This document shows positions 33,887 to 45,018 of a stretch of 64,000 nt of DNA, in pieces (position 1 is the stretch's first letter; the number at the start of each line of letters is the position of its first letter). Origin of the DNA: Haematococcus lacustris. Its lineage: Eukaryota > Chlorophyta > Chlorophyceae > Chlamydomonadales > Haematococcaceae. The notes under the pieces are model-generated. The model saw only the letters and a program-made list of their open reading frames with translations, searched no databases and was not told the origin of the DNA. The position numbers and the translations under genes are program-made. The stretch spans positions 2,718,258 to 2,782,257 of the forward strand of contig JASKMD010000027.1 of the NCBI GenBank assembly GCA_030144725.1. The letters run 5' to 3'.

Positions 33887-36800
33887 CGTGTGCCGGAACA
33901 ACATGTTGGGCTGTGGGTAATCTGCCTTGTAATGCTGGCTATGCCTTGTGATGCTGTGGGTAACGTGCCTTGTGATGCTGGCTATGCAAAGTGTCTGACA
34001 GGTGGGTGCTGCCAGAGGGGCAGCTTGCATCTGGCGCCAGCACTCCCGTCTGAGGAAGGGACATCTTGCAGGCGTCAACGTGGCCCCCAACGTCAACCCT
34101 TAGGCACTTGGCACTTGGCCCACACGTATACAGACAAACAAAACTCATTCAACAAGGAACAACATGTCGGCCTGTGGGTAATCTCACTCAGCTACTACAA
34201 GCACGTTGTAGCGTCCTCGGTCGCACCCTTGATGACTACCAACCCCACTCCGGTGGCACTCTTTCCTGGGGCTAATCCCCCTTGACCACTGGGCACCTCA
34301 TCAAAACTAACAGCTTAATGCTTTGTAAGGCTAACAGCCTGTGTAAACTACTAGGGCCTATGCATTGTTGCGGGCCCGGCCATCAATGCCCCGCCAGAAC
34401 TCTGCGGCCCGGTGCAGCCTCTGCTTGACCTTTGGCAGCCGGTCAATGAGCCGCTTGTAGCCCTGCTGGTACTCCTTGCCAATGGGGGGCAGAGCCTCCA
34501 GGTCATCCCAGCGGCGCAGCTCCAGGGGGCGCTGCTTGCTCTCCCCAATGCGCTGGAAGTTAAGGCAAGGGTTGGTGTCCCGGTCCAGCCACCTGCCCCA
34601 TGGGGGGGCCTGGGGTCGTGGCACTGGCCCAGGTGGGGGCTGGGCAGCCGGTTGGTCCTGTGCTGGGGGAGGGGGCTGGGCATGGGCAGGGGGAGGGGGT
34701 GGGGGTTGGGCCTGGGCTGGGGGAGGGGCAGGGGGGGCCTGGGCAGGGGGAGGTGGCTCCTGGGCAGGGGCAGGGTGGTGCGGAGCTGGGGGAGGGGGAG
34801 GGGGGTTGGGAGGCACCTGATGGCACCACTTCAGGCCCCGCACACACTTAGCATGTCGCAGGCTCCAGGCTGGGCGCAACAGCCGGTGGTTGACATGGCC
34901 TGCTGGGGGTACCCAGTCTGCGGGCCTAGGCTGGTCAGGCCGAATACAGGCCGGCTGCCTTAGGCACCCTTAGGCACTTGGGCATACTTGGCAGTGCACC
35001 AGCACCATCCTCATCACCATCCTTGTCCTCGTCCTCGTCATTGTCATGCCAGTCGATGTTGCTGCAGCAAATTGGCACGGCGCACTGCTGCAATACTGCG
35101 TCCAGGCACCTATTAATTATTGCCCCTTGTGTGCCGGGTGTGCTGGTCATAAGTGCTTCTGCCTTGCGTGTGTGAGTAACTGGGAGGTGCATGACGTGCA
35201 CTTATCAGCAGCAGCTTATCAGCAGCAGCAGCAGCTTATCAGCAGCAGCAGCAACAACAACATCAGTACATGGCACTGGCTAGTCGGTGTTGCTGCATCT
35301 CACACACATCCAATACTAAAGGACTGAGTGTATCGTCATGCTCACTTGATGCAGGCACGCCATGGACATCCGTGAGTTGGTAGGGGTGTGCCAGGTTCAT
35401 GTGGGTGCTCAGCCTGGCCGAGCGTGGCCTGGTCTTGCGTAACCCCTTCTTGCATGGCCCCGCTTTGAACTGATGTGCACCCTGGTGCGTACACCTTGCA
35501 ATGATGGAGCAACGCCCAGGCCAGGCTTGGCCTGGCGCAACCTGCATGACTCTCTAACGTGCATCGTGTGGTATCTATTGTAACGGCCAGTAGGGACTCA
35601 TGAGATGTGCTACGCATGTAGACGTACATGCATATCACAACTACCTGAACCATTTGGCACAGGTGGTTGTAGTGGCGGGTGCGGATGTGGAGGGATGTGA
35701 TAAAAGGGTGACCATGCTACTACATTGACATCATGCTATACATCCGAGCCAAACCTGAGCCTAACTTCCTGTGACAAAGGATATGTCTATGAATCAAGGC
35801 CAAAGGGGACCACCTTGGCAAAATTGATCAATGCACTGGGCAGACATGTTATGGCCGCGGAGCGTAGGGAGATACATCGATAGTCCCATCATATTGTTGG
35901 TTGCAGGCGGCGCTGCAGCCGTTGCCAGGGGCGCCAATAGCAGGCGCAGCCAGCACATCTTGCTTCATCTGGGTTTACTACATCGGTCGAGAGAACATCC
36001 TGCTCAGCTCAGGGAGTTGTAAGTGATGCAAGCCCATTAAGTGTCCAAACACCTTCACACCAGTGCTCTCGAGCAGAAGCACTATTTGTGAGGTGCTCCA
36101 CTTGGTGACAGATTTATGACAGACCTAACGAACGTGCACTTAGCCTGCAAGCGCATGGCAAAGAGGGTAAAATCGGTCCGACCGACAGCCTCAGCGGTGT
36201 AAGCCAACCTGATCACTACTGCATGGATGGTTTTTCCTGTTGTGTGCTCATGCTCATTGTTCGCACACAGTGTGTAACGCGCGTGTGTGCCGCTGACACT
36301 GGCACTGACAGTGTAAAGGAATCACAGCAGGAGACCCCACCGGCCCATCGTCCCACCTTGCCCATAGGCCTACACGTCCACGACCGTACCGCGCCATCAC
36401 TCTTCTATCGCTCCACGGCCAAGCTATCAACCCGTAACATTCCCAACTGTCACGCCCCGCGCCGATGGCCAAAACGCGATTCGACCGCATGTCTGGTCAT
36501 TCGTGCCTGGCCACGTCACGTCCAGCTGGCCACAGACCCCCGCAATCGACCAACAGGCATGCAACCAACGTTCATCTCACGCTCGTGTCCGTTGATGCCG
36601 TTGGTTAAGCTGCCGAGCCAACTGACAGCCCATGAGCCATGGCAGCCCCCCTATGCTGAGAGACCCAGCCCCTTGCACTCGGGCCTACCCACCACCATGT
36701 ACCCAACCCGCCCAACCCTAGAAGAAGTGATCTGTTCACTCAACACCCCCAACACCCCAAACAGCCCACAGCACTTGCTCAACAGGTTTGCAACTTGGCA

Positions 36801-37665
36801 GCATGGGCATGAAAATGGCGCGCTGGGCATGAAATGGGCATGGAAAGGGCCCGCTGCTCTCCCAGTGCTGCCCTGCAACTGCATGTGCACCTACTTAGCA
36901 CATAGCCACAATTGCACCCAGTCACATCCCAGGCTGAGTGTCCACGTCTCCCATGACACCCTTTTTTAAATGGAGCATGGCCTGGTGCACGCATCACCAG
37001 CCATACGCAAGGGGCAGGTGCCTAACTACTCAGCGCGCCAGGTGACAGGCATAGGCAGCCAGGCAAAGCCAGGCAAGCCCACCCCAACCAACCCAACTGA
37101 CTTAACCAACTCCACCTACCTTTCCCGTTTTCCCAGCAGTGGCTGCTTCTAGCACGGCAAGTGTTCTCTCTAGCCCCGCTGACTGACCCTGATGCTGTGT
37201 GCTGAGCCTGGCCTGTGTGAGAAGCTGGTTGTGACCTCCTCCCTGCATGCAAATCACTCATCCATGCAGCTGCCATGCATGCATGCATGCATGCACACGG
37301 CATGCCCCCATACCACAAGCAGCATTGCACCCACCCACTCACACATGACACCACCTGCACACCCATGCCACAACAGAGTGATGAGCTGGCTGTCCCACCC
37401 CTAACCGCCTTAACAAGCTCCAGCTGCCAACCAACCCAACCACCACCTCCATCAGACAGCGCATTGGTAAGTCAGGCCAGTCAGGCCAGTCGGGGTCAAG
37501 CCAAGCGTTGCAAGCAGGGGTTGGGGCTGAAGTCAGTTGGGTGAGTCTGGAATGGCAAGGCCTGCAGCAGCCAACCTGGCAGGGGTAGGGTAGGCCCCAT
37601 GCAGGAGAGGAACCCCTGCTGCAGCTGGCTGGGCCGGGCTGGGTGGTGGTGTGGGGTGCGACCTC
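33887..37665. other. intergenic region with dispersed element
   Basis: It contains the dispersed Pro-rich element at 34358–34955 and short CAG-type runs near 35200–35260. The 248-codon open frame at 36223–36969 has no recognisable domain or splice context. No host gene is supported. Confidence 0.5.
34358..34955 (-). CDS. dispersed Pro-rich repeat-element ORF, copy 1
   Basis: Reading on the minus strand, a frame open from about 34955 gives PRPADWVPPAGHV, RPAWSLRHAK and a long Pro/Ala/Gln-rich stretch. A conserved charged tail follows (RDTNPCLNFQRIGESKQ, PPIGKEYQQGYKR, RLHRAAEFWRGIDGRARNNA) and ends at a stop at 34358. A second, shorter copy occurs at 44357–44660. I associate this tail with hypothetical proteins repeated in Haematococcus lacustris, from memory only. 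It looks like the end of a transposon-encoded protein. There is no catalytic domain in view, so class and function are unknown. Confidence 0.5.
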
Positions 37666-39927
37666 TCACACCCTGAGGCGACGCAAACGTGTGATGACAC
37701 CCGCCTTGACTTTGAACCGGTCCTGCAGCTTGAACCTGCAGGGCAATTTCCACACCACCAGGGGCTGAAGTTGGGAACAGGGCAGGATGTCCTTCCCTCC
37801 ATCAGAGTCACATGGCATCAGCCTTGTCACACTTTGATATAAGGCTACCAGCATTGCTGATGCAACATCCTGGCCCAATGATCCGACAGATCAGGCGCTG
37901 TCAGAATGCTAGACTGCGGCTGCACAAGGGTCAGCGCTGAGCGCCACCACCCTTACCCTCACTACCTGCCCCCACCCTCCACCCTTACCCTGGCCCCCTG
38001 CCCTGCCCTCCACACACCCTCACCACCCACCCTCATCCCCCGTCCTCACCTCCTAACCCTCATCCACCTACCCCTGTTCTCCCTTGCCCTCAACCCTCAG
38101 GCGCGCCCATCCTCACGTCCGCCGCCCATCTACCCATCCTCACTCCTCGCCCACCCTCCCACCCTCCGCCCCATCCTCACCTCCCGCCCTCACCTTCCAC
38201 CCTCAGCCCCCTGCATGCCCTCAGCACCGCCCTCACTTACCTCCGCATCCCGGCCTTGAACGTGTAGGTGACCACCACCACCGTGCTGCTGCTGCCACGG
38301 CTTTGGGCGTTCACTGCTGCCTGGGCCCGGTCGGCCCAGGCCGGGCGGTTGCCCCGCTGCACCTGCACCGCACCCGCCAGCACCGCTGCCAGGCTGCTGG
38401 GGCTGCTGCCAGCGGCCAGGGCGGCTGACTGGGTGGCAGCCAAGCCAGCCCCCAGCTTCAAGCGGCTGCGGCTGCTAGTGGGGAAGGGGGCTGAGGGGGA
38501 GGAGATAAGGGCAGAGGTCATCAGGGAGGTCATCAAGTTTCCAAACGACCCGTTGCGCTTGCAGCCATGCAGGCTGCTGCTGCCGCTGCTGCTGCTGCTG
38601 CCGGATGCTAGCGTCACCACCTCCATGCTGGTTTCCACCTGGAGCAGGAAGGCATGCATGCATGCATGCATGGTGCTTGCATGACCATGCAAAGGTTGCA
38701 TGGTCATGCTGCATGTCTATGCCCTACATGTCATGGAAGCCTCAAGAGGCCCAGGGCAATAAGCCAACCCCAACCCAGGCCCCGGCCCCGACCCCGGACC
38801 CCATCCACAACCCTTGTGCATCATGTGCATACAAGTCCTTTGTCCTCCACATTTGTGCAACCTTACCTGCCTGCCTACCTGCCCTCGCCCTCGCCCCTGC
38901 CCCTGCCCCTGCCCCTGCCCCTGCCCCTGCCCCTCCCTTCACCTGCCCCGCCCTCTGCCCTACTCACCCGTCCCTGCCCCTGCCCCTCCCTTAACCTGCC
39001 CCGCCCTCTGCCCTACTCACCTGTCCCGCCCTTGCCGCCAGCTGTTCCAGCAGCTGCTTGCGCCCTGCAGCCTCCTTCTGCTGCACCAAGGCTGCCTGGC
39101 CACCGGCCTGGTTGGCGGGCGTGCTAAGGTCACTCGCCCCCTCCCCTGCCCCGTCCCCGCCCTCAACATCAACAGCCTCCACCCCCAGCATCTTTAAAAA
39201 CTGCTCCATGCCTGCATACAGCCATGCACCATGTTTTTGCATGAGTCAGCATGGCACACCGCAAAACATATCCTTGGTGAGGTCGAAACCATGCTGTGGA
39301 GTGTTTAAAGGACGGCATTTGGGACTGGCAACAGTCACTGCAGTGGCAGGTACGCGGCTATCACACTGCTACCACACTGCTATTATTTGTGCATTAGGGT
39401 CAAGGACGGCATTGGGGACTGGCGACAGACGCTGCAGACACTGCAGTCGTACTGTGCTACGTATGTGTGTGGGGTGCAGGAGTATGGGTGATGTACAGTG
39501 ACTTGCAGCATTTGTGCAGCAGGGCTATCCTGGACTGCTGGCGTGATGACCTTTCACCATGGTCCGTGTGGCCCATGTAGGCATGGCTGGTCTGGGTGGG
39601 CGGCAGCTAACAGACATACGCACAACAGCTGCCGTGGCTGCTGATAACACGTCACCATGCAGCGGATACTCAAACAGGGTAATGACCGACAGCCTCACGT
39701 TATCTTTTCTAAGGCATTCCTCACCAGCGTTCAAGCGGCGGATGATGGCGGTGCGGCCAACAAACTCCTGGTTGTCATGCGTCACCATAATGGCCTCCGC
39801 GGCAAAGGCACCACCCACTGCCAGGGCACTGCCCCACTTGGCGTCCCCTGTCAGCAGTGCCTGCAGCAGCAGCAGGGGGGAGGACGGTACCATCATCACC
39901 CTGGGCATGCTCATCATTGTCACCACT

Positions 39928-39963
<36 letters not shown>

Positions 39964-41170
39964 GACATACCCAGCAGCAACAGCAGCAGCAGCAGAAGAA
40001 GCATAGATACAGCCAGCAGCAGCCGCAGCAGAAGCATAGATACAGCCAGCAGCAGCAGCAGAAGCATAGATACAGCCAGCAGCAGCAGCAACAGCACCAC
40101 CACCACCACCATGGACATACCCAGCAACAGCAGCAGCCGCAGCAGCCAGAAGCACAGGTCAGGTGCTACATCCCATCAACCCCGACCTGCCCTCAGCCTA
40201 CCCCGAGCTGCTGCCGACTTTCATGCCATCAACCATGTTGTTGCAGGGCTGGAATGGAACCTGAAGGCCAGGGGCGTGCCAGGGGAGCAGGTGCACTGGG
40301 CTTGGCCCTTGACCCATGGCCCTTGCCCTCCCACCCCTCACCTTGACGAAGGCTTCGGCAAAGCCTCGAGCTACACCCTCATCCCTGGCTGACTGGCTCA
40401 CCACCTGACCTCCTGCTGCTGCTGCCAGACCCCCTGGCCCTCCCGCTTCAGCCTTGGCCAGCTGCCTGGATGCGTTGCTGAGGTTCCCAGCCGCCAGGGC
40501 TTGGGCCTGGGCCGCTGTTCTGCCAGAGGTGGCGCTGGCTGCCCTTAGACCCAGGTTCAAATCCTCGTGGCGGGGAGGTGCTGGGCAAGCCATGCTGTGA
40601 GCCCGCCCCTCCACCGCCATCACCCCTGCCCCAGCCTCCCCAGTCACTCTTTTCCCTCGCACGGTCACCCCCCCCATGCGCCCACCCTGTGCATGGCTCA
40701 TGGAGTGGGAACGGCCATGGGTGGCAAGCGGGGGGCTGGAGGAGGAGGGAGTCCCACCCATGCAGTGCTCCATGTGGTCTGCATTGTGCATGCTCTGAAC
40801 CTCAAGCCTTTGCAAGGCCAGGTTGAGCAGCAGGTTGGCTGAGGAGGTGGTGCTGCCCATGCTGACCATGCTACATGTCTCGCCCCACCTGCTGCCCGCC
40901 CGCCCCCCCAGCCCCCCCCTGCCACCCCCCGCTGACCTGGCACTGCCAGGCGTGCCACAATGCACCCCCATGACGTTCATGTAGGCATGCGCCGGGTGTG
41001 ACCCACCGTTCAACCAAGTGTGACTGCTGTGAGGCTGGTCACTCCCCTGCATGACCAGGGTGGTGTTGGGAGCCAGGGTGGTTTGAACCCCGGTGACAGC
41101 AGCTGGGTGAACAGGGACGCTGGAAGTCAGTGCCCGAGCCACCACTACCGCAGAACCATGAGGAGCCCCC

Positions 41171-41205
<35 letters not shown>

Positions 41206-42822
41206 GCTGTCCAGCTGCATGCCGGGGGGCGCCCCAGGGGAGGAGACGGAGGGCAGGCGGCGTAGGGCGTACTGGCCCCGGCCTGGCCCCAGCTGCTGCA
41301 AGGCAACAGGCCCTGCCCCATCCGCCACTACCCTCCCTCGAGCGGCGGTGGGAGGAGGCTGGGAGGAGCAGGAGGGGAGGGGGCCAGCAGGGGCCAAGTC
41401 CGCCCCGGACCCCCACGGTGGAGGGGCCATTGATAAGCAGCTGGCTTCGGAAGCGTCAGGGCAGGGGTGAGGGTGGTGCTGGGGAGGGCTGCTGCGCAAC
41501 AGCATAGTCAGCAGCAGCTTGGCCTTGGACAGGGCCGAAGCTGGCTTGGTCGGGCCTGTGGGCTGACTGCTGACTTGGGCTGGCTCAGCCAAGGTGTCAC
41601 CCCGCTGCTGCTTGCTCTCCCCACATTCCCCCTCCCCTTCCCCCTCGCCCTCCCCCTCGCCCTCCCCCTCCTCCTCCCACTGATCCTGCCCACTAGGGTA
41701 AGGGATGGAGCCGCTGCCATGGGGGCAGGGGTGCAAACAGGGGACGCCAGAGGGGAGGGTGTACAGCCCAGAGCGCAAAACAGCCATCTTGGTCGCTGCA
41801 TCGAACACATTGATGGGCTGGGGCAGGCCCCTGCCGGAGGTAGAGGGTGAGGACAGCACTGGGCCACCCGACGAAGACGAGGAGCCTTGCCTCCCCGCCC
41901 GCTGCTGCTGCTGGCTGCTGCTGTGCAGGTAGGCGGCTGCATGCGGGTAGGTTGAGGTGGTTGCGGTGCAGTTGGTGGTTGGGCAGCTGATGGGGTGGTT
42001 GCCGGAGTCCAGGCTGTTGTTACGGGCCAAGTGGGCAGGGCTGCCCATGCCACCACCACTGCCTCCGCTGCTGAAACCGCGCAGCAGCTCGAGGCCATGG
42101 CCATGGGGTCGGGAGGAGGTAGTGTGACGCGGGGCAGCCCCCATGTGTGAGGGAGTGAGGAGTGAGGTGGCAGCATCCAGGCTGGACATGAGGCCCAGCC
42201 TAGCTGTTGGGGCGGAGGCAGAGCTGGTGTTACCAGCCAACCACCGCTCAACCACCTGGCGGTGCATGGTGCTGCGGGCCTGGCTGTCAGACAGCCCAGG
42301 TCTTGAACCCATGAACTCTGGCTCCTGTGGGGCCTCAGATGCCCACGAGTCCTCTGCACCACCCAGGCCCTTGGCTGGCCTGTCTCCCTCCCCTTCCAGT
42401 GCTGACACAGACTGCGCATGGGCAGTTAGGGTGGTTGCAAACTCTAAGTGCCCCATCCCAGCATCGGCTGCAGCCCTGGCAGCAGCTGCATGGGAGGCAA
42501 AAGCAGAGGGGGCTAGGTCACCCCCTCCAGACAAGCGACAGGGCGTAGGGGGCAGTAGCTGGGGAAGGGAGGGCTTGGGCGTGACATCTTGAGGAGGTGC
42601 CTCCTCCGTGACCTCGTGAAATGGATGAGAGGCGCTGACCACCAATGAGCTCCGCTCCGCTGCTGAGCTAAAGTCGCAAGCAGGCAGCTTGCTCATTGGG
42701 GCCAACGAGCCGCATTGAGCTGGCCGCATTGAACTGCTGCGTTGAGAGGCGTCGGCCGGCTCCCATTGCTCGCCAGGCGCAGGCGCAAAGCAGCCCGCAA
42801 GTAAGCGGCCCCAAGCTGGCAT
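37666..42822 (-). CDS. large low-complexity protein with C-terminal NTF2/SnoaL-like domain
   Basis: Five exons on the minus strand: 40342–42822, 39725–39860, 39021–39211, 38241–38638 and 37666–37735; phases agree throughout and the product is 1,091 aa. Exon 1 (827 codons, start MPAWGRLLAG) is Ser/Gly/Pro/Ala-rich with a Glu-Gly run, a poly-Ala run and no domain I recognise. Its last residues, FAEAFVK, continue into ALLTGD, EAIMVTHDNQEFVGRTAIIR and MEQFLKML. After a Ser-rich insert the chain ends with VVVVTYTFKAGMRR and FKLQDRFKVKAGVITRLRRL. This is the order of helices and strands in an NTF2/SnoaL-like fold. Such domains act in ligand binding or catalysis, or as dimer modules; which applies is unknown. 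Extra 5' exons cannot be excluded. Confidence 0.7.
39925..40135. repeat. CAG-rich trinucleotide tracts
   Basis: Several (CAG)n runs, separated by GAAGCATAGATACAGC-like units, lie in intron 1 of the NTF2-like gene. They open long Gln- or Ala-rich frames that are not used by the gene model. Confidence 0.9.
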
Positions 42823-43498
42823 TGCTGCTACAGGCGCTCAGGGTCTCAGCCCTGCGTCACGCAATGAGGTGACGGCCGGTTTGTAATGCGCCTTTCACTG
42901 AGCCACGCTGGGCTCTGAGTGCACCGCGCTGCTACACGACACTGGCTCTGCGCACCTTGAGGACGCCCCTGGGCTGAGGCTGAGGCCGAGGCTGTCAAAA
43001 TACAGAGTGTCGTCGCCGCAGTGTGACAGGCAGGCCGACGTGCAAATTCCTGGCCTGGGTGTAGTTGCGAACCCCAGTGCCAGACTGCGAGACAGCAGAT
43101 CTGACAACTGGTGCGTGCGGGATGCATGATGACTGACCGGACGCGCCCGCCCCCATGCCTGACTTGGCCTCACCTCGGCCCTGCACACCTGAACCTCGGC
43201 CTCATCTCTCGCTGTGGCATTAACGCGCAAAGAAAGTAAAGCGCAAGGATCGAAAAAAATGTATCCTAGTATCCCACACCGTAGTTCACGGCGAGGGCCG
43301 GGTTGCCGGGTGCAGGGGGCCCGGCAGGAGGGTGAAGGTTGCTGCGGCAGGCTAAGGCCACGCGGCGACGAAAAAGATACCAGCATTGGGGTCGCTGCAC
43401 GTATTTGCCTGTTTTGTGAGGATGTGGCCTGTAGGTGGGGCCCAGCGTCAAGCAAAACCCCACGGGAACAGAAGCAGCATGGACGTGTCTGTGCAGAC

Positions 43499-43558
43499 TG
43501 TTAGAAACCACTTCTCCTAGCCACTGTGCATCTTGGCTAGGAGAAGTGGTTTCTAACA
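43499..43558. repeat. perfect 25-bp inverted repeat with 10-nt loop
   Basis: The arms 43499–43523 and 43534–43558 are exact reverse complements (core GAAACCACTTCTCCTAGCC) around the loop 43524–43533. It is about 115 bp upstream of the GGGGCA array. Confidence 0.97.
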
Positions 43559-43673
43559 CAGACCTGTCCGAACATAATGCACGGCACTAGCCCTCCTGCA
43601 CTACCCCGCAATGCTTCCAATTTTGGAGCAGTGTGCATTGAGCAGCAGTCTCCGGACTCGAGACCGGTACCGG

Positions 43674-44151
43674 CAGGGGCAGGGGCAGGGGCAGGGGCAG
43701 GGGCAGGGGCAGGGGCAGGGGCAGGGGCAGGGGCAGGGGCAGGGGCAGGGGCAGGGGCAGGGGCAGGGGCAGGGGCAGGGGCAGGGGCAGGGGCAGGGGC
43801 AGGGGCAGGGGCAGGGGCAGGGGCAGGGGCAGGGGCAGGGGCAGGGGCAGGGGCAGGGGCAGGGGCAGGGGCAGGGGCAGGGGCAGGGGCAGGGGCAGGG
43901 GCAGGGGCAGGGGCAGGGGCAGGGGCAGGGGCAGGGGCAGGGGCAGGGGCAGGGGCAGGGGCAGGGGCAGGGGCAGGGGCAGGGGCAGGGGCAGGGGCAG
44001 GGGCAGGGGCAGGGGCAGGGGCAGGGGCAGGGGCAGGGGCAGGGGCAGGGGCAGGGGCAGGGGCAGGGGCAGGGGCAGGGGCAGGGGCAGGGGCAGGGGC
44101 AGGGGCAGGGGCAGGGGCAGGGGCAGGGGCAGGGGCAGGGGCAGGGGCAGG
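43674..44151. repeat. (GGGGCA)n hexanucleotide array, about 80 copies
   Basis: An essentially perfect array of about 478 bp. Because the unit is 6 bp it reads as dipeptide repeats (Gly-Ala, Gln-Gly, Pro-Ala, Leu-Pro, Pro-Cys) in open frames on both strands. There is no evidence that these are translated. The G-runs could form quadruplexes. Confidence 0.98.
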
Positions 44152-44356
44152 CCACTCTGCACGCATTTCTCACATTCAGCTTTTGACATTTAACCAACGT
44201 TGCGCAAGACATACTGCATGATGATGACCGCTGCAGTAGATGTGTGCTGCCATTCTAAGATATAAGCCAGACTACAATGTTCAATGTTTGTAGTCACCAC
44301 GCTATACAAGCGAAACATGGTTTGTTACCAATGGACACATAGCCGCCTGCTCCAGC

Positions 44357-44660
44357 TTATTGATCAGGGGCCAGGTGCGGCAGGGGGGTGGGCCTGGCTT
44401 GGGCTTGGGCACGGGGAGTTGGGGCCTGGGCAGGAGGGCCAGGTGGGCAGGGGGGAAAGGGAGGGGGGTGCACCTCATGGCACCACATCAGGCCCCGCAC
44501 CGGCTCGCCATGCCACTGGCTCCAGGCTGGGCGCACCAGCCGCTGGATCACCTGGCCTGCTGGGGGTAACCAGTCTGCAGGCCTAGGCCGGTCCCGTGGC
44601 AGGTGCAGCTCGCAAGCCTGGGGGGCATGCACAGTTGAGCTGACACGGGTGGCCTACAAT
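44357..44660 (-). mobile_element. dispersed Pro-rich repeat element, copy 2 (fragment)
   Basis: On the minus strand it reads RPRPADWLPPAGQVIQRLVR, then RPAWSQWHGEPVRGLMWCHE, then a Pro-rich run, matching the first part of the element at 34358–34955. The conserved charged tail is absent, so this is a fragment. Confidence 0.65.
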
Positions 44661-45018
44661 TGCTCCAGCCCTGCTGAGTCCTATGTCGTCATCCAGTTGT
44701 GCAGGCGTGTCATGCTTTCTGCTCGCCAGTCAACATGTAATACCAGTTGTTTCTGAAACATACAAAGGCAACCTTGTGCACCTAGAATTGCGATGGACAC
44801 CCTAGCAATAATTATACAAACATACGAGGGCAAAAAACCAAACCATGGCTTGCAAATGCCGTCTCATCGCCGTAGCTCGAGCCGCTGGTGAAGGTGAATC
44901 GCGACTTTGTGAGGACCAATCCGCTCAATAACCGCTCAATCAAGAGCACAACACACGTTAAGACTATGCTGTTGTTGTAGCCTGAACAGCTCTACATAAG
45001 TAGCAGTTCCCTAGGAAG

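Larger units (their letters stand above)
42823..45018. other. intergenic region between divergent genes
   Basis: It lies between the starts of the NTF2-like gene (minus) and the myosin gene (plus). It contains a perfect hairpin (43499–43558), the GGGGCA array (43674–44151) and a fragment of the dispersed Pro-rich element (44357–44660). No gene is supported. Confidence 0.6.

Noticed and set aside
36223..36969. 248-codon open frame
   Set aside because: No recognisable domain, odd composition for a gene of this genome, and no splice-supported continuation.
39657..40346. Gln/His-rich 229-codon frame
   Set aside because: CAG-repeat frame on the strand opposite the NTF2-like gene, lying across its intron 1.
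40550..40580. tRNA-like T-arm motif (GGTTCAAATCC)
   Set aside because: No acceptor or anticodon stems around it; it is inside a coding exon.
43537..44221. Long open frames of Gly-Ala, Gln-Gly, Pro-Ala, Leu-Pro or Pro-Cys repeats
   Set aside because: They arise in every frame of the GGGGCA array and have no start, splice or family context.
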